Shown: positions 26,261 to 35,254 of the stretch, one piece after another
Position numbering within the stretch: position 1 is the stretch's first letter
Layout: every line of letters starts with the position of its first letter
Notes under the pieces: model-generated
Database searches by the model: none
What the model saw: only the letters and a program-made list of their open reading frames with translations
What the model was told of the DNA's origin: nothing
Position numbers and translations under genes: made by a program
NCBI GenBank assembly: GCA_900318015.1
Contig: ONJB01000007.1
Coordinates: forward strand, 62,001-126,000
Length of the DNA: 64,000 nt
Origin: an uncultured Bacteroidales bacterium
GTDB taxonomy: Bacteria; Bacteroidota; Bacteroidia; Bacteroidales; UBA932
Direction: 5' to 3'

Positions 26261-27634
26261 ATGGCAACCCAACGTGACTTGACATTCCGGCAGATGGTGG
26301 ACCTGAGCTTCGGCTTCCTCGGGGTCCAGATCGCTTATGCCCTGCAGAGCGCGAACATCAGCCGCATCTTCGCCACCCTCGGCGCGGATCCCCACCAGCT
26401 TTCGTTCTTCTGGATCCTGCCCCCGCTGATGGGCATGATCGTCCAGCCCCTCATCGGCAAGTGGTCCGACCGTACGTGGACCCGGATGGGCCGGCGCAAG
26501 CCGTACCTCATCGTCGGCGCCGTCATCGCCGTCCTGGTAATGCTGTTCCTGCCGAATGCGGGCTCCCTGCATTTCTCCACCCGGGTGCTCCTGGGCCTGA
26601 ACATGGCCATGTGGTTCGGCCTGTTCTCCCTGATCTTCCTGGACACCTCCATCAATGTGGCGATGCAGCCCTTCAAGATGATGGTGGGTGACATGGTCAA
26701 CGAGAAGCAGAAGACCACCGCCTACAGCATCCAAAGCTTCCTGTGCAACGCGGGTTCCCTTCTCGGCTACCTCTTCCCGATCTTCTTCACCTGGATCGGC
26801 ATCGCGAACGAGGCGCCCGAAGGCGTCGTCCCCGACAGCGTCGTGTACTCCTTCTATGTAGGCGCCGCCATCCTCATCCTGTGCGTCCTTTATACGTTCC
26901 TGCGCGTGAAGGAGATGCCGCCGAAGGAGTATGCCGAGTTCCACGGCATCAAGATGGCCGATCAGGTCGGCCATGACGGAGAAGACGTCATGCCCGGCCA
27001 CGACCGGGCATCTGAAAAGGGCCTGTTCAAGCTGCTTGTTGACGCTCCGAAGACCTTCTGGACCGTGGGCCTGGTGCAGTTCTTCTGCTGGGCCGCGTTC
27101 CTGTACATGTGGAACTACACGAACGGCGCCATCGCCGTGAACTGCTGGGGCGTGGACATGGCCGTGGAAGGCGCCGCCGCCTCGGCCGGCTTCCAGGCCG
27201 CCGGCAACTGGGTGGGCGTCCTGTTCGCCATCCAGGCCGTGGGCTCCATCCTGTGGGCCACGGTGCTGCCGCGCTTCAAGAACGTGAAGACCGGCTACGT
27301 GGTGAGCCTTCTCATCGGCGCCGTCGGTTTCGCTTCGGTGATGTTCCTGCATAACCAGTATGCCCTGTTCGTGAGCTACTTCCTCATCGGCTTCGCCTGG
27401 GCCGCGATGCTCGCCCTGCCGTTCACCCTGCTCACGAACGCCCTGGAAGGCAGCCCGTACATGGGCAGCTACCTGGGCCTCTTCAACTGCACCATCTGCC
27501 TGCCGCAGATCGTTGCGGCGGCCACGGGCGGACTGGTGCTGCGCCTGGTGGGCGACAGCCAGCCGGCGATGCTCCTGATGGCGGGCATCTACCTGGTGGT
27601 CGGCGCCGTCTGCGTGCGCTTCATCAAGAAATAG
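26261..27634 (+). CDS. MFS sugar transporter (GPH/SLC45-like), probable maltose or glucose importer
   Basis: 457 residues with twelve transmembrane segments. The loop motif PLMGMIVQPLIGKWSDRTWTRMGRRKPYL matches sugar:H+ symporters of the MFS/GPH group found in Bacteroidetes starch loci. The last part (LVLRLVGDSQPAMLLMAGIYLVVGAVCVRF) completes the second six-helix half. It would carry the periplasmic end products of locus A across the inner membrane. It lies 33 bases before SusC, in the same direction, which makes it the first gene of locus A. Substrate is inferred from context. Confidence 0.85.
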   Translation: MATQRDLTFRQMVDLSFGFLGVQIAYALQSANISRIFATLGADPHQLSFFWILPPLMGMIVQPLIGKWSDRTWTRMGRRKPYLIVGAVIAVLVMLFLPNAGSLHFSTRVLLGLNMAMWFGLFSLIFLDTSINVAMQPFKMMVGDMVNEKQKTTAYSIQSFLCNAGSLLGYLFPIFFTWIGIANEAPEGVVPDSVVYSFYVGAAILILCVLYTFLRVKEMPPKEYAEFHGIKMADQVGHDGEDVMPGHDRASEKGLFKLLVDAPKTFWTVGLVQFFCWAAFLYMWNYTNGAIAVNCWGVDMAVEGAAASAGFQAAGNWVGVLFAIQAVGSILWATVLPRFKNVKTGYVVSLLIGAVGFASVMFLHNQYALFVSYFLIGFAWAAMLALPFTLLTNALEGSPYMGSYLGLFNCTICLPQIVAAATGGLVLRLVGDSQPAMLLMAGIYLVVGAVCVRFIKK

Positions 27635-27667
27635 AACCAATCCAATACAAAAACTAACTACACTCTA

Positions 27668-30652
27668 ATGAAAAGGATTCTAATTGCTGTGTTTGTCCTG
27701 CTGGCCAGCCTGACAAGCACGACGGTACTCGCCCAAGGCGGGTATCAGGTCAAAGGAGTCGTAGTCGACGCCCTGGGACCCGTGATCGGGGCCGCCGTCG
27801 TGCAGCAAGGCACGACGAACGGCACGTCCACGGGCATGGACGGCGACTTCGTGCTCAATGTCCCGAACGGCGACGTCCTGATCGAGATCAGCTGCATCGG
27901 CTATGCGACGCAGGTCTTCAAGGCGTCCGAGGTTCCGGGAACCATCACCCTTTCCGAGGACACGCACTTCCTGGACGAGGTCGTGGTCATCGGCTACGGT
28001 ACCGTGAAGAAGAGCGACCTCACCGGTTCCGTCTCGACGGTCAAGGCCGATGAGATCAACAAGGGCGTCATCTCGTCCCCGGCCGACATGCTCCGCGGCA
28101 AGAGCGCGGGCGTGGTCGTGACCGCCGGTGACGGTATGCCGGGCTCCGCCGCGACCGTCCGCATCCGTGGCGGCTCCTCCATCAACGCCTCCAACACGCC
28201 GCTGTACGTCATCGACGGCCTGCCCGTCTCCAATGACGGCATCTCCGGCATGTCCGACCCGATGGCTTCCATCAACCCGGAGGACATCGAGAGCTTCACC
28301 GTCCTGAAGGATGCGTCCGCGACCGCCATCTACGGTTCCCGCGCTTCCAACGGCGTTATCGTGATCACCACCAAGAAGGGTTCCAAGACGGCGACGGCCC
28401 TGCCGAAGGTGGCCGTGGACTTCACGACTTCCGTGAACACCATCGCCAAGTACAACAGCCTGCTGGATGCCGACGGCATCGTCAAGATCATCCGGGACTT
28501 CTACGGCGCCAATTCCGCCGCCGAGCAGCACCTGGGAATCAACGGCAAGCTGTACAGCACCGACTGGCAGAAGGAGATCTACCAGGTCGCCCCGACCTAT
28601 GACGGCAACATCAGCCTGAACGGCCGCGCGGGCTTCCTCCCGTACCGTGTTTCCGGCGGCTTCATGAGCCAGAGCGGTACCCTCAAGGGTTCCAAGATGA
28701 ACCGCGGCACCCTCTCCCTCAACCTGTCCCCGACCTTCTTCGACCGGCACCTGACGGTGAACGTCAACGGGAAGGGCACCTATGCGAAGAACTGGTATGC
28801 CAACCAGGGCGCGATCGGCGCCGCGAACCATTACGACCCGACCAAGCCGGTGCACAGCAACGAACCCGGATATTCCCTCAACGGCTACACGACCTGGTAT
28901 GACGCTTCCGGCAACATCAACACGATGGCGACGATGAACCCGGTCGCCCTCCTGAATGACCGGATCGACACCGCCGACGCCTACCGTTTCATCGGCAATA
29001 CGCAGTTCGACTACAAGGTCCACGGTTTCGAGGACCTGCGCCTGAACCTCAACCTGGGTCTGGACTGGGCCAAGTCCAAGGGCTTGACGGAAGTCGCCAA
29101 GGGATCCGAGGCCTCCTACCACAACACGAACCAGTCCGGCGGCGGCTCCCATACCGACTATGACTACAGCCGCATGAACACCACGCTGGAGTTCTACGCC
29201 GACTACAACAAGACCTTCGCCGAAAAGCACAATGTGGACCTGATGGCGGGTTATTCCTGGCAGCGGTTCTACAACGAGAACAACAGCAAGACGTTCCGCA
29301 TCTCCGACAAGAGTTCCCTCGGCGAGTCCGTGGGCAAGGGCGAGCTCTTCCTGATCTCCTTCTTCGGACGTGCGAACTACGCGTTTGACGACAAGTACCT
29401 CCTGACCGCCACGCTCCGTGCCGACGGTACCTCCCGGTTCCAGAACCACAAGTGGGGTATCTTCCCGTCCGTGGCTTTCGGCTGGAACATCCTCAAGGAA
29501 AGCTTCATGCCGGACAGCGACAAGCTGAGCACCCTCAAGCTCCGTCTCTCCTGGGGTGAGACCGGCCAGCAGGAAGTGGGCGGCTACTACGACACCTTCG
29601 CCCAGTTCCTCACCACCCAGCTCGGTTCGTACTACTTCACCACGCCGGGCGGCTACACGAACCCGATCGCGGCCCTCGGCTACAGCGCCGACCTCCGCTG
29701 GGAGACCACGACGACCTACAACGTCGGTATGGACTTCGGCTTCTGGAACGACCGCCTCACCGCCGCCGTCGACGTGTACAAGCGTGACACCCGGGACATC
29801 CTCAACTACATCCCGGTCCCGGCCCTGTCCAACCTGACGAACTACCTGAACACCAACATCGGTTCCATGACGAACCAGGGTGTCGAGGTGGACCTGAACG
29901 CCATCCTCGTCGAAACCCGCGACGCCAGCTGGTCCGTGGGCTTCAACGCCGCGTACAACAAGAACAAGATCACCAAGCTGACCGTTTCCGACGACGACGC
30001 CACGGGTGTCGAGACCGGCGGTATCTCCGGTGGTACCGGCAACAACGTGCAGATGTTCCAGGTGGGCTATCCGATGCGCACCTTCAACCTGTACCAGCAG
30101 GTGTATGACACCGCCGGCAACCCCGTGAACGGTGTCTATGTGGACCGCAACAACGACGGCCAGATCAACGCCGACGACAAGTATCTCGGCCACCACGCCG
30201 ATCCGGACTGGACCTTCGGCTTCAACACCAGCTTCTCCTGGAAGAACTGGACGGCCGCCCTCTCCGGTCACGCCTCCCTGGGCAACTGGGTGTACAACAA
30301 CGTCGCTTCCGACACGGAGATGCTCGCCGACCTGTGGACGAACCAGTTCATCTCGAACCGCGTCTCCGGCGCCACGAAGTCGATGTTCTCCCAGGCCCAG
30401 TACCTTTCCGACTACTATCTGCAGGATGGCTCCTACCTGAAGCTCGACAACTTCACGCTGGGCTATACCTTCCCGAAACTGTTCAACGTCACGGCCGACC
30501 GTCCGTTCTCCCTGAACATCTTCGGCACCGTGCAGAACATCTGCTGCCTGACCCGGTACACGGGCATCGACCCTGAAATCTATGGCGGTATCGACGGCAC
30601 GGTCTATCCCCGTCCGAGGACTTTCGTCGCCGGCGTGAAACTCAACTTCTAG
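27668..30652 (+). CDS. susC: SusC-type TonB-dependent outer-membrane receptor, locus A
   Basis: 994 residues: signal peptide (1-22), carboxypeptidase-regulatory-like beta domain (25-105: YQVKGVVVDALGPVIGAAVVQQG), TonB-box-like region (DEVVVIGYGTVKKSDLTGSV), plug (VRIRGGSSINASNTPLYVIDGLPV; MSDPMASINPEDIESFTVLKDASATAIYG) and a 22-strand barrel ending in FVAGVKLNF. It imports malto-oligosaccharides across the outer membrane with SusD as its lid. No anti-sigma-interacting N-terminal extension is present, so it is not a transducer. The N-terminal domain is strikingly like that of the SusC at 39338. Confidence 0.95.
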   Translation: MKRILIAVFVLLASLTSTTVLAQGGYQVKGVVVDALGPVIGAAVVQQGTTNGTSTGMDGDFVLNVPNGDVLIEISCIGYATQVFKASEVPGTITLSEDTHFLDEVVVIGYGTVKKSDLTGSVSTVKADEINKGVISSPADMLRGKSAGVVVTAGDGMPGSAATVRIRGGSSINASNTPLYVIDGLPVSNDGISGMSDPMASINPEDIESFTVLKDASATAIYGSRASNGVIVITTKKGSKTATALPKVAVDFTTSVNTIAKYNSLLDADGIVKIIRDFYGANSAAEQHLGINGKLYSTDWQKEIYQVAPTYDGNISLNGRAGFLPYRVSGGFMSQSGTLKGSKMNRGTLSLNLSPTFFDRHLTVNVNGKGTYAKNWYANQGAIGAANHYDPTKPVHSNEPGYSLNGYTTWYDASGNINTMATMNPVALLNDRIDTADAYRFIGNTQFDYKVHGFEDLRLNLNLGLDWAKSKGLTEVAKGSEASYHNTNQSGGGSHTDYDYSRMNTTLEFYADYNKTFAEKHNVDLMAGYSWQRFYNENNSKTFRISDKSSLGESVGKGELFLISFFGRANYAFDDKYLLTATLRADGTSRFQNHKWGIFPSVAFGWNILKESFMPDSDKLSTLKLRLSWGETGQQEVGGYYDTFAQFLTTQLGSYYFTTPGGYTNPIAALGYSADLRWETTTTYNVGMDFGFWNDRLTAAVDVYKRDTRDILNYIPVPALSNLTNYLNTNIGSMTNQGVEVDLNAILVETRDASWSVGFNAAYNKNKITKLTVSDDDATGVETGGISGGTGNNVQMFQVGYPMRTFNLYQQVYDTAGNPVNGVYVDRNNDGQINADDKYLGHHADPDWTFGFNTSFSWKNWTAALSGHASLGNWVYNNVASDTEMLADLWTNQFISNRVSGATKSMFSQAQYLSDYYLQDGSYLKLDNFTLGYTFPKLFNVTADRPFSLNIFGTVQNICCLTRYTGIDPEIYGGIDGTVYPRPRTFVAGVKLNF

Positions 30653-30669
30653 TTCAAAGGGCACAACAT

Positions 30670-32232
30670 ATGAAAAAGATCAATTATATCCTCGGTGTCC
30701 TCGTGGCCTTCCTGACGGTGAATTCCTGCGTCGGGGACCTCAACGTGACTCCGATCGACCCCAATGCCAATACGGCTGACAAGGCCCTCGTAAACGAGGC
30801 CGCTTTCGAGCAGTTCCTGTCCGGCGTCTATCTGGGATTCGCCACCTCCGGCTACTACGGTGCCAACGGCAGCGCTTCCATTTCCGGCCTGGACGGCGGC
30901 GCCTCCCAATACATCCGCGGTCTGTACCACCACAGCGAACTCACGACCGATGAGAGCGTCTGCGGCTGGAACGACCAGACTATCAAGAACTTCCACTGGA
31001 TGAACTGGACCACGGACGACACCTTCATCTACGCGTTCTACTCCCGCATCTTCATGCAGGTGGGCATGGCGAACGAGTTCATCCGCGAGGCCAAGGCCTC
31101 CGACGTGGACTTCGCCAAGAAGCAGCAGTACATCGACGAGGCCCGCGTCCTCCGCGCCCTCGCTTACTACCACGCCATCGACAACTTCGGCAACGTGCCG
31201 TTCGCTGACGAGACCGCCGTCGTGGGCGTGAACCCCGACCAGATCTCCCGGGCCGACCTGTACGCCTGGCTGGAAGAGGAACTGAAGGACCTCGTGTCCA
31301 ACAGCGCCCTTCCCGACAAGGCCGGTACCACGTACGGCCATGTGAACAAGAGCGTCGCGAAGTTCCTCCTGGCGAAGCTCTACCTGAACGCCGAGGTCTA
31401 CACCGGCACGGCCGCCTACGACAAGTGCGCGAACGTCCTCGCCGACCTGATGGACGACGGGTATTCCCTCCACACGACTTCCGCCGGCACGTACAGCGCC
31501 TACCAGGAGCTGTTCCTCGCGGACAACGACCGCTGCACCGACGAGATCATCTTCGCGGTGGAGCAGGACGGCGTGAACACCACCAGCTACGGTGCGACGA
31601 ACTACCTGATCTTCGCCTCCACGGGCGGTGCGATGGATCCGGACGAGATGGGTATCTCCTCCGGTTGGGGCGGTCTCCGCATGACGCCGGAATTCTACGG
31701 CAAGTTCTCTTCCGACGATGCCCGCGCCCTCTTCTACACTGACACCCAGAATGCGGACATCGACGATATCGGCGAGTTCTCCAACGGCATGGCCTTCCGC
31801 AAGTTCCGCAACCGCACCAGCGACGGCGGCTACGGCAAGGAGTCCGGCTTCGTGGATACCGATTTCCCGATGATGCGCTATGCCGACGTCCTCCTGATGG
31901 CGGCCGAGTGCCAGGTCCGCGGCGCTGCCGTGAGCGGTGCCATCACCGGCTTCAACGAGGTGCGCGCCCGCGCCGGCGTCGCCCGGATTGCGAACCCGAC
32001 CCTCCAGGACATCCTGGACGAGCGTGCCCGCGAACTCTATCAGGAGTGCTGGCGCCGCAGCGACCTCATCCGTTTCGGCAAGTTCACCTCCGGTTATAAC
32101 TGGCAGTGGAAGGGCAATGTCAAGGAAGGAACGGATGTGGACGCCTACCGGGCCCTCTTCCCGATTCCGGACAGCGACCGTCTCGCCAATACCAAGCTTC
32201 AGCAGAACCCCGGTTACGGGACCAACAAGTAA
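30670..32232 (+). CDS. susD: SusD/RagB lipoprotein, locus A
   Basis: 520 residues with a lipobox (LTVNSC). SusD motifs: DEARVLRALAYYHAIDNFGNVPFADE (TPR-like region) and the C-terminal RYADVLLMAAECQVRG...FNEVRARAG, DERARELYQECWRRSDLIRFG, with the final PIPDSDRLANTKLQQNPGY. It is a surface glycan-binding lid for the SusC encoded 17 bases upstream. The neighbouring amylase genes make starch the expected ligand. Confidence 0.95.
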   Translation: MKKINYILGVLVAFLTVNSCVGDLNVTPIDPNANTADKALVNEAAFEQFLSGVYLGFATSGYYGANGSASISGLDGGASQYIRGLYHHSELTTDESVCGWNDQTIKNFHWMNWTTDDTFIYAFYSRIFMQVGMANEFIREAKASDVDFAKKQQYIDEARVLRALAYYHAIDNFGNVPFADETAVVGVNPDQISRADLYAWLEEELKDLVSNSALPDKAGTTYGHVNKSVAKFLLAKLYLNAEVYTGTAAYDKCANVLADLMDDGYSLHTTSAGTYSAYQELFLADNDRCTDEIIFAVEQDGVNTTSYGATNYLIFASTGGAMDPDEMGISSGWGGLRMTPEFYGKFSSDDARALFYTDTQNADIDDIGEFSNGMAFRKFRNRTSDGGYGKESGFVDTDFPMMRYADVLLMAAECQVRGAAVSGAITGFNEVRARAGVARIANPTLQDILDERARELYQECWRRSDLIRFGKFTSGYNWQWKGNVKEGTDVDAYRALFPIPDSDRLANTKLQQNPGYGTNK

Positions 32233-32237
32233 GCCCT

Positions 32238-35159
32238 ATGAAGAAGATATTGACCATTATGGCAGGCGTGCTCGCCCTCGCGGCCACGTCCTGCGTCAAG
32301 GAAAGCCATACCGTGTTCGATGCGTCGAAGGCGACAGCCCCTGTGCTCAACTCCTACAGCATCGAAAGCGACGATGTCATCACGGCTACCTATACCCCTG
32401 CCGTGTTCAAGCAGGGTTTCAATGAAAAAATGGCTCCCAACCACTCGTTCGCCCTGGTTTCCCTGGACGGCAAGGCGGTGAGCAAGACTCTCACGACGTC
32501 CGACAAGGACGGTGTCCTCACCCTGAAGAAGGTGAATCTCGCCAAGGCCCTGATGACCCTCGGCGCCACCGAAGGCTCCACGGTTTCCGTGGAACTGGCG
32601 GTCCGCGCCTCCGTGCAGGATCCTTCCAAGGACAACGGCCGTAACGGCTTCGTCGATTCCGACGGCCACATCTCCATCGCTTCCTTCGAGGTCGTGATTC
32701 CGGAGGTGGTCGGCAGCCCGTACATCGATTACACCGAGGCCAGCGACTGGAGCGTGATCGGCGCCCTGTCCCAGTATGAGATCAGCTGGGACGGCGACCT
32801 GAACATGTGGACCGACGGCGAGGGCAACCATGTGGCTGCCCACGTGAAACTCGCCGCAGGCGACGAATTCAAGTTCCGTCAGGGCCAGGATTGGGCCGTG
32901 AACATGGGCGGTGATTTCGGTGGCATCGACACCGAGTTCGCCGTGAGCCAGGACGGTCCGAACATCATTGTCGGCGCCGACGGCGTCTATGACCTGTATG
33001 TGAACCCGGACCAGGGTATCGCTTGGATTACCGCGGCTTACGACCCGTTCCCGGACTACACCGAGGCCAGCACCTGGTCCGTCATCGGCGCCCTGTCGCT
33101 GGAAGGCATCAGCTGGGACGGTGACATCGCGATGGTTACCGACGGGACCTGGCATGTGGCCCTGGGTGTCAACCTCGCGGACGCCGACGAGTTCAAGTTC
33201 CGCAAGGATGCCGACTGGGCCGTGAACATGGGCGGCGATTTCGGCGGCCTGGACAACGAGTTCGCGGTGAGCCAGGACGGTCCGAACATCATCGTCGGTG
33301 CGGCCGGTTCCTACGACCTGTACGTGAACCCGGATGCCGGTCTCGCCAAGGTGACCGAGGCTTCCGGCGCGAAGGTCAGCGCCAAGATCGGCGGCGGCGA
33401 CGAGCCGCAGCCGGAGCCTGTCACGGGCTGGAACATCATCGGCCTGAACGGCGACTGGGACAATGACATCCGCGCAACCGAGGATAACGGCGTCTGGACG
33501 GCGTACATCACCGCCGAAGGCGACACGGAGTTCAAGTGGCGCAAGGACGGCGGCTGGGACGAGAACTACGGCGGCGTCTTCGCGGCCCTCGGTGAGCCGT
33601 TCGCAGCCGTCGCAGGCGGCGACAACATCAAGGTCGGCGCCGGCTTCTGGAAGGTCGTCCTCGATACCAACAACCTCACCATCACGGTCTCCAACGGCCA
33701 GGTGTGGTCCCTCATCGGCGACTTCAACGAGTGGGCCGGCGATGTGGACATGACCCTGACGGACGGCAAGTGGGTGAGCCCCGTGACGAAGATCAGCGGC
33801 GGCTTCAAGCTCCGCGAGAATCATGGCTGGGACAACAACCGCGGTGGTGTGTTCGTGGCTGTGGGCGAGCCGTTCGCGGCAGTCGCCGGCGGTGACAACA
33901 TCTCCGTCGAGGAAGGCAATTACATCGTCACCTATGATCCGGAGGCCGAGACCATCGTCATCGACGAGACCGGCTGGGGTGTCGTGGGTACCATCAACGG
34001 CTGGGGCAGCACCCCGGACATCATCCTCAAGGAAGAAGGCCTGTTCCTCGTCGCGAAGAACGTCACCCTCACCGAAAGCGATGAGATCAAGATCCGCTAC
34101 AAGAGCAGCTGGGACGAGAACCGTGGCGCCCGCACCGCCGTCGGTCATGCTGTCAAGGCCGTCCCTGGCGGGGATAACATCAAGCCGGGCGTCGCGGGCA
34201 ACTACGACATCTGGTACCGTCCCGAAAGCGAAGTCCTCTTCGTGATGCCTGCGGGTACCGAACTTTCCTACTGGGGTGTCGTGGGCACCATCAACGGATG
34301 GGCCGCTCCGGACCGCATCATGTACGAGAACGAGAACGGCCAGTTCGTCTATGAAGATCTGGAAGTCACGGCGACCGACGAGATCAAGATCCGCCTGAAT
34401 GAAGACTGGGCCGAGAACCGCGGCGGCACTTTCGCCGAACTGGGCGAAGCCTTTGCCGTGGAGAACGGCGGCGCGAACATCAAGGTGGGCCGTGACGCGA
34501 AGGTGACCGTCACCTATGACCCTGCGGCGGAGACCATCACCCTCGCCGGCGAGTACAGCGGCGATGCCCCGAGCCTCCCCGAGAACATGTATATGGTGGG
34601 TGCCGCGTTCGGCAGCTGGGACTGGTCTTCCGACGGAATCGTGGAGCTGACCCCGGTGAACGGCAAGGCGGGCCAGTTCTGGACCATCCGCTACATCGAG
34701 GCGGAATCCCCGTTCAAGTTCTGCCCGGTCCGTGACTGGGCGGGTGACTTCACCGGCCTGGGCGAGGACACCGGTTATACCGTGAATGGCGGCAACTGCA
34801 TCGTTGCCGAGAGCGGCGTCTACATGATCTATGTCGATGTCGAGAACAAGAAGCTGTGCGTCGAGCCGGCCAAGGTGTACGGTATCGGCGACTGCTTCGG
34901 CGGCTGGGACCAGGGCATGGAAGGCGCTTTGTTTGCCAACGCGGACGGCAAGGTTTCCGCCACGGTCGCCGCGGACGGTGAGCTGCGCATGTACGCGGCT
35001 TCCTCCATCGCCACTTCCGACTGGTGGACCCGCGAGTTCATCGTCCTGGACGGCAAGATCGCCTACCGTGGCAACGGTGGCGACCAGGAGCGCGTCAGCG
35101 TCAAGGCCGGCCAGAAAGTGACCCTCGACTTCAACGCCGGCATCGGCGTGATCGAATAG
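32238..35159 (+). CDS. Multi-module SusE/SusF-like surface starch-binding lipoprotein
   Basis: 973 residues from the ATG at 32238, five bases after the SusD stop (the open frame continues upstream over susD and is rejected). Lipobox LAATSC. An N-terminal SusE-type domain (about 25-160) is followed by eight tandem modules of 90-110 residues starting near 164, 273, 397, 489, 580, 679, 783 and 880. Modules 1-6 share W-x-V-I/V-G, a WDGD or NGW turn, EFKFR/EIKIR and GGxNI. Modules 7-8 (MYMVGAAFGSWDW; VYGIGDCFGGWDQ) look like the C-terminal domains of B. theta SusE/SusF. Those proteins have two or three such modules; eight is an expansion. Surface binding of starch is inferred. Confidence 0.85.
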   Translation: MKKILTIMAGVLALAATSCVKESHTVFDASKATAPVLNSYSIESDDVITATYTPAVFKQGFNEKMAPNHSFALVSLDGKAVSKTLTTSDKDGVLTLKKVNLAKALMTLGATEGSTVSVELAVRASVQDPSKDNGRNGFVDSDGHISIASFEVVIPEVVGSPYIDYTEASDWSVIGALSQYEISWDGDLNMWTDGEGNHVAAHVKLAAGDEFKFRQGQDWAVNMGGDFGGIDTEFAVSQDGPNIIVGADGVYDLYVNPDQGIAWITAAYDPFPDYTEASTWSVIGALSLEGISWDGDIAMVTDGTWHVALGVNLADADEFKFRKDADWAVNMGGDFGGLDNEFAVSQDGPNIIVGAAGSYDLYVNPDAGLAKVTEASGAKVSAKIGGGDEPQPEPVTGWNIIGLNGDWDNDIRATEDNGVWTAYITAEGDTEFKWRKDGGWDENYGGVFAALGEPFAAVAGGDNIKVGAGFWKVVLDTNNLTITVSNGQVWSLIGDFNEWAGDVDMTLTDGKWVSPVTKISGGFKLRENHGWDNNRGGVFVAVGEPFAAVAGGDNISVEEGNYIVTYDPEAETIVIDETGWGVVGTINGWGSTPDIILKEEGLFLVAKNVTLTESDEIKIRYKSSWDENRGARTAVGHAVKAVPGGDNIKPGVAGNYDIWYRPESEVLFVMPAGTELSYWGVVGTINGWAAPDRIMYENENGQFVYEDLEVTATDEIKIRLNEDWAENRGGTFAELGEAFAVENGGANIKVGRDAKVTVTYDPAAETITLAGEYSGDAPSLPENMYMVGAAFGSWDWSSDGIVELTPVNGKAGQFWTIRYIEAESPFKFCPVRDWAGDFTGLGEDTGYTVNGGNCIVAESGVYMIYVDVENKKLCVEPAKVYGIGDCFGGWDQGMEGALFANADGKVSATVAADGELRMYAASSIATSDWWTREFIVLDGKIAYRGNGGDQERVSVKAGQKVTLDFNAGIGVIE

Positions 35160-35164
35160 TGTTT

Positions 35165-35203
35165 TTCGGGCCGGGGCCCCTGACCGGACCCCGGCCTGCC
35201 AAG
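35165..35203 (+). repeat. Intergenic hairpin repeat, copy 1 (after the SusE/F-like gene)
   Basis: 39-base element, 38/39 identical to 46513-46551. It contains a perfect 8-bp stem GGCCGGGG/CCCCGGCC (35169-35196) and ends in TGCCAAG. It lies six bases after the stop and before the amylase gene. No T run follows, so a simple terminator is unlikely; processing or partial attenuation is possible. Confidence 0.8.
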
Positions 35204-35211
35204 TAACCGTC

Positions 35212-35232
35212 ATTCCCGGCCTGACCGGGAAT
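35212..35232 (+). repeat. REP-like palindrome
   Basis: ATTCCCGG/CCGGGAAT around CCTGA, within CGTCATTCCCGG...CCGGGAATC. This shape is like the small palindromic intergenic repeats known from many bacterial genomes. The loop CCTGACCGG is shared with the neighbouring hairpin. Only one copy was noticed in the window. Confidence 0.6.
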
Positions 35233-35254
35233 CCCAAACACACTGAACTGGCTT

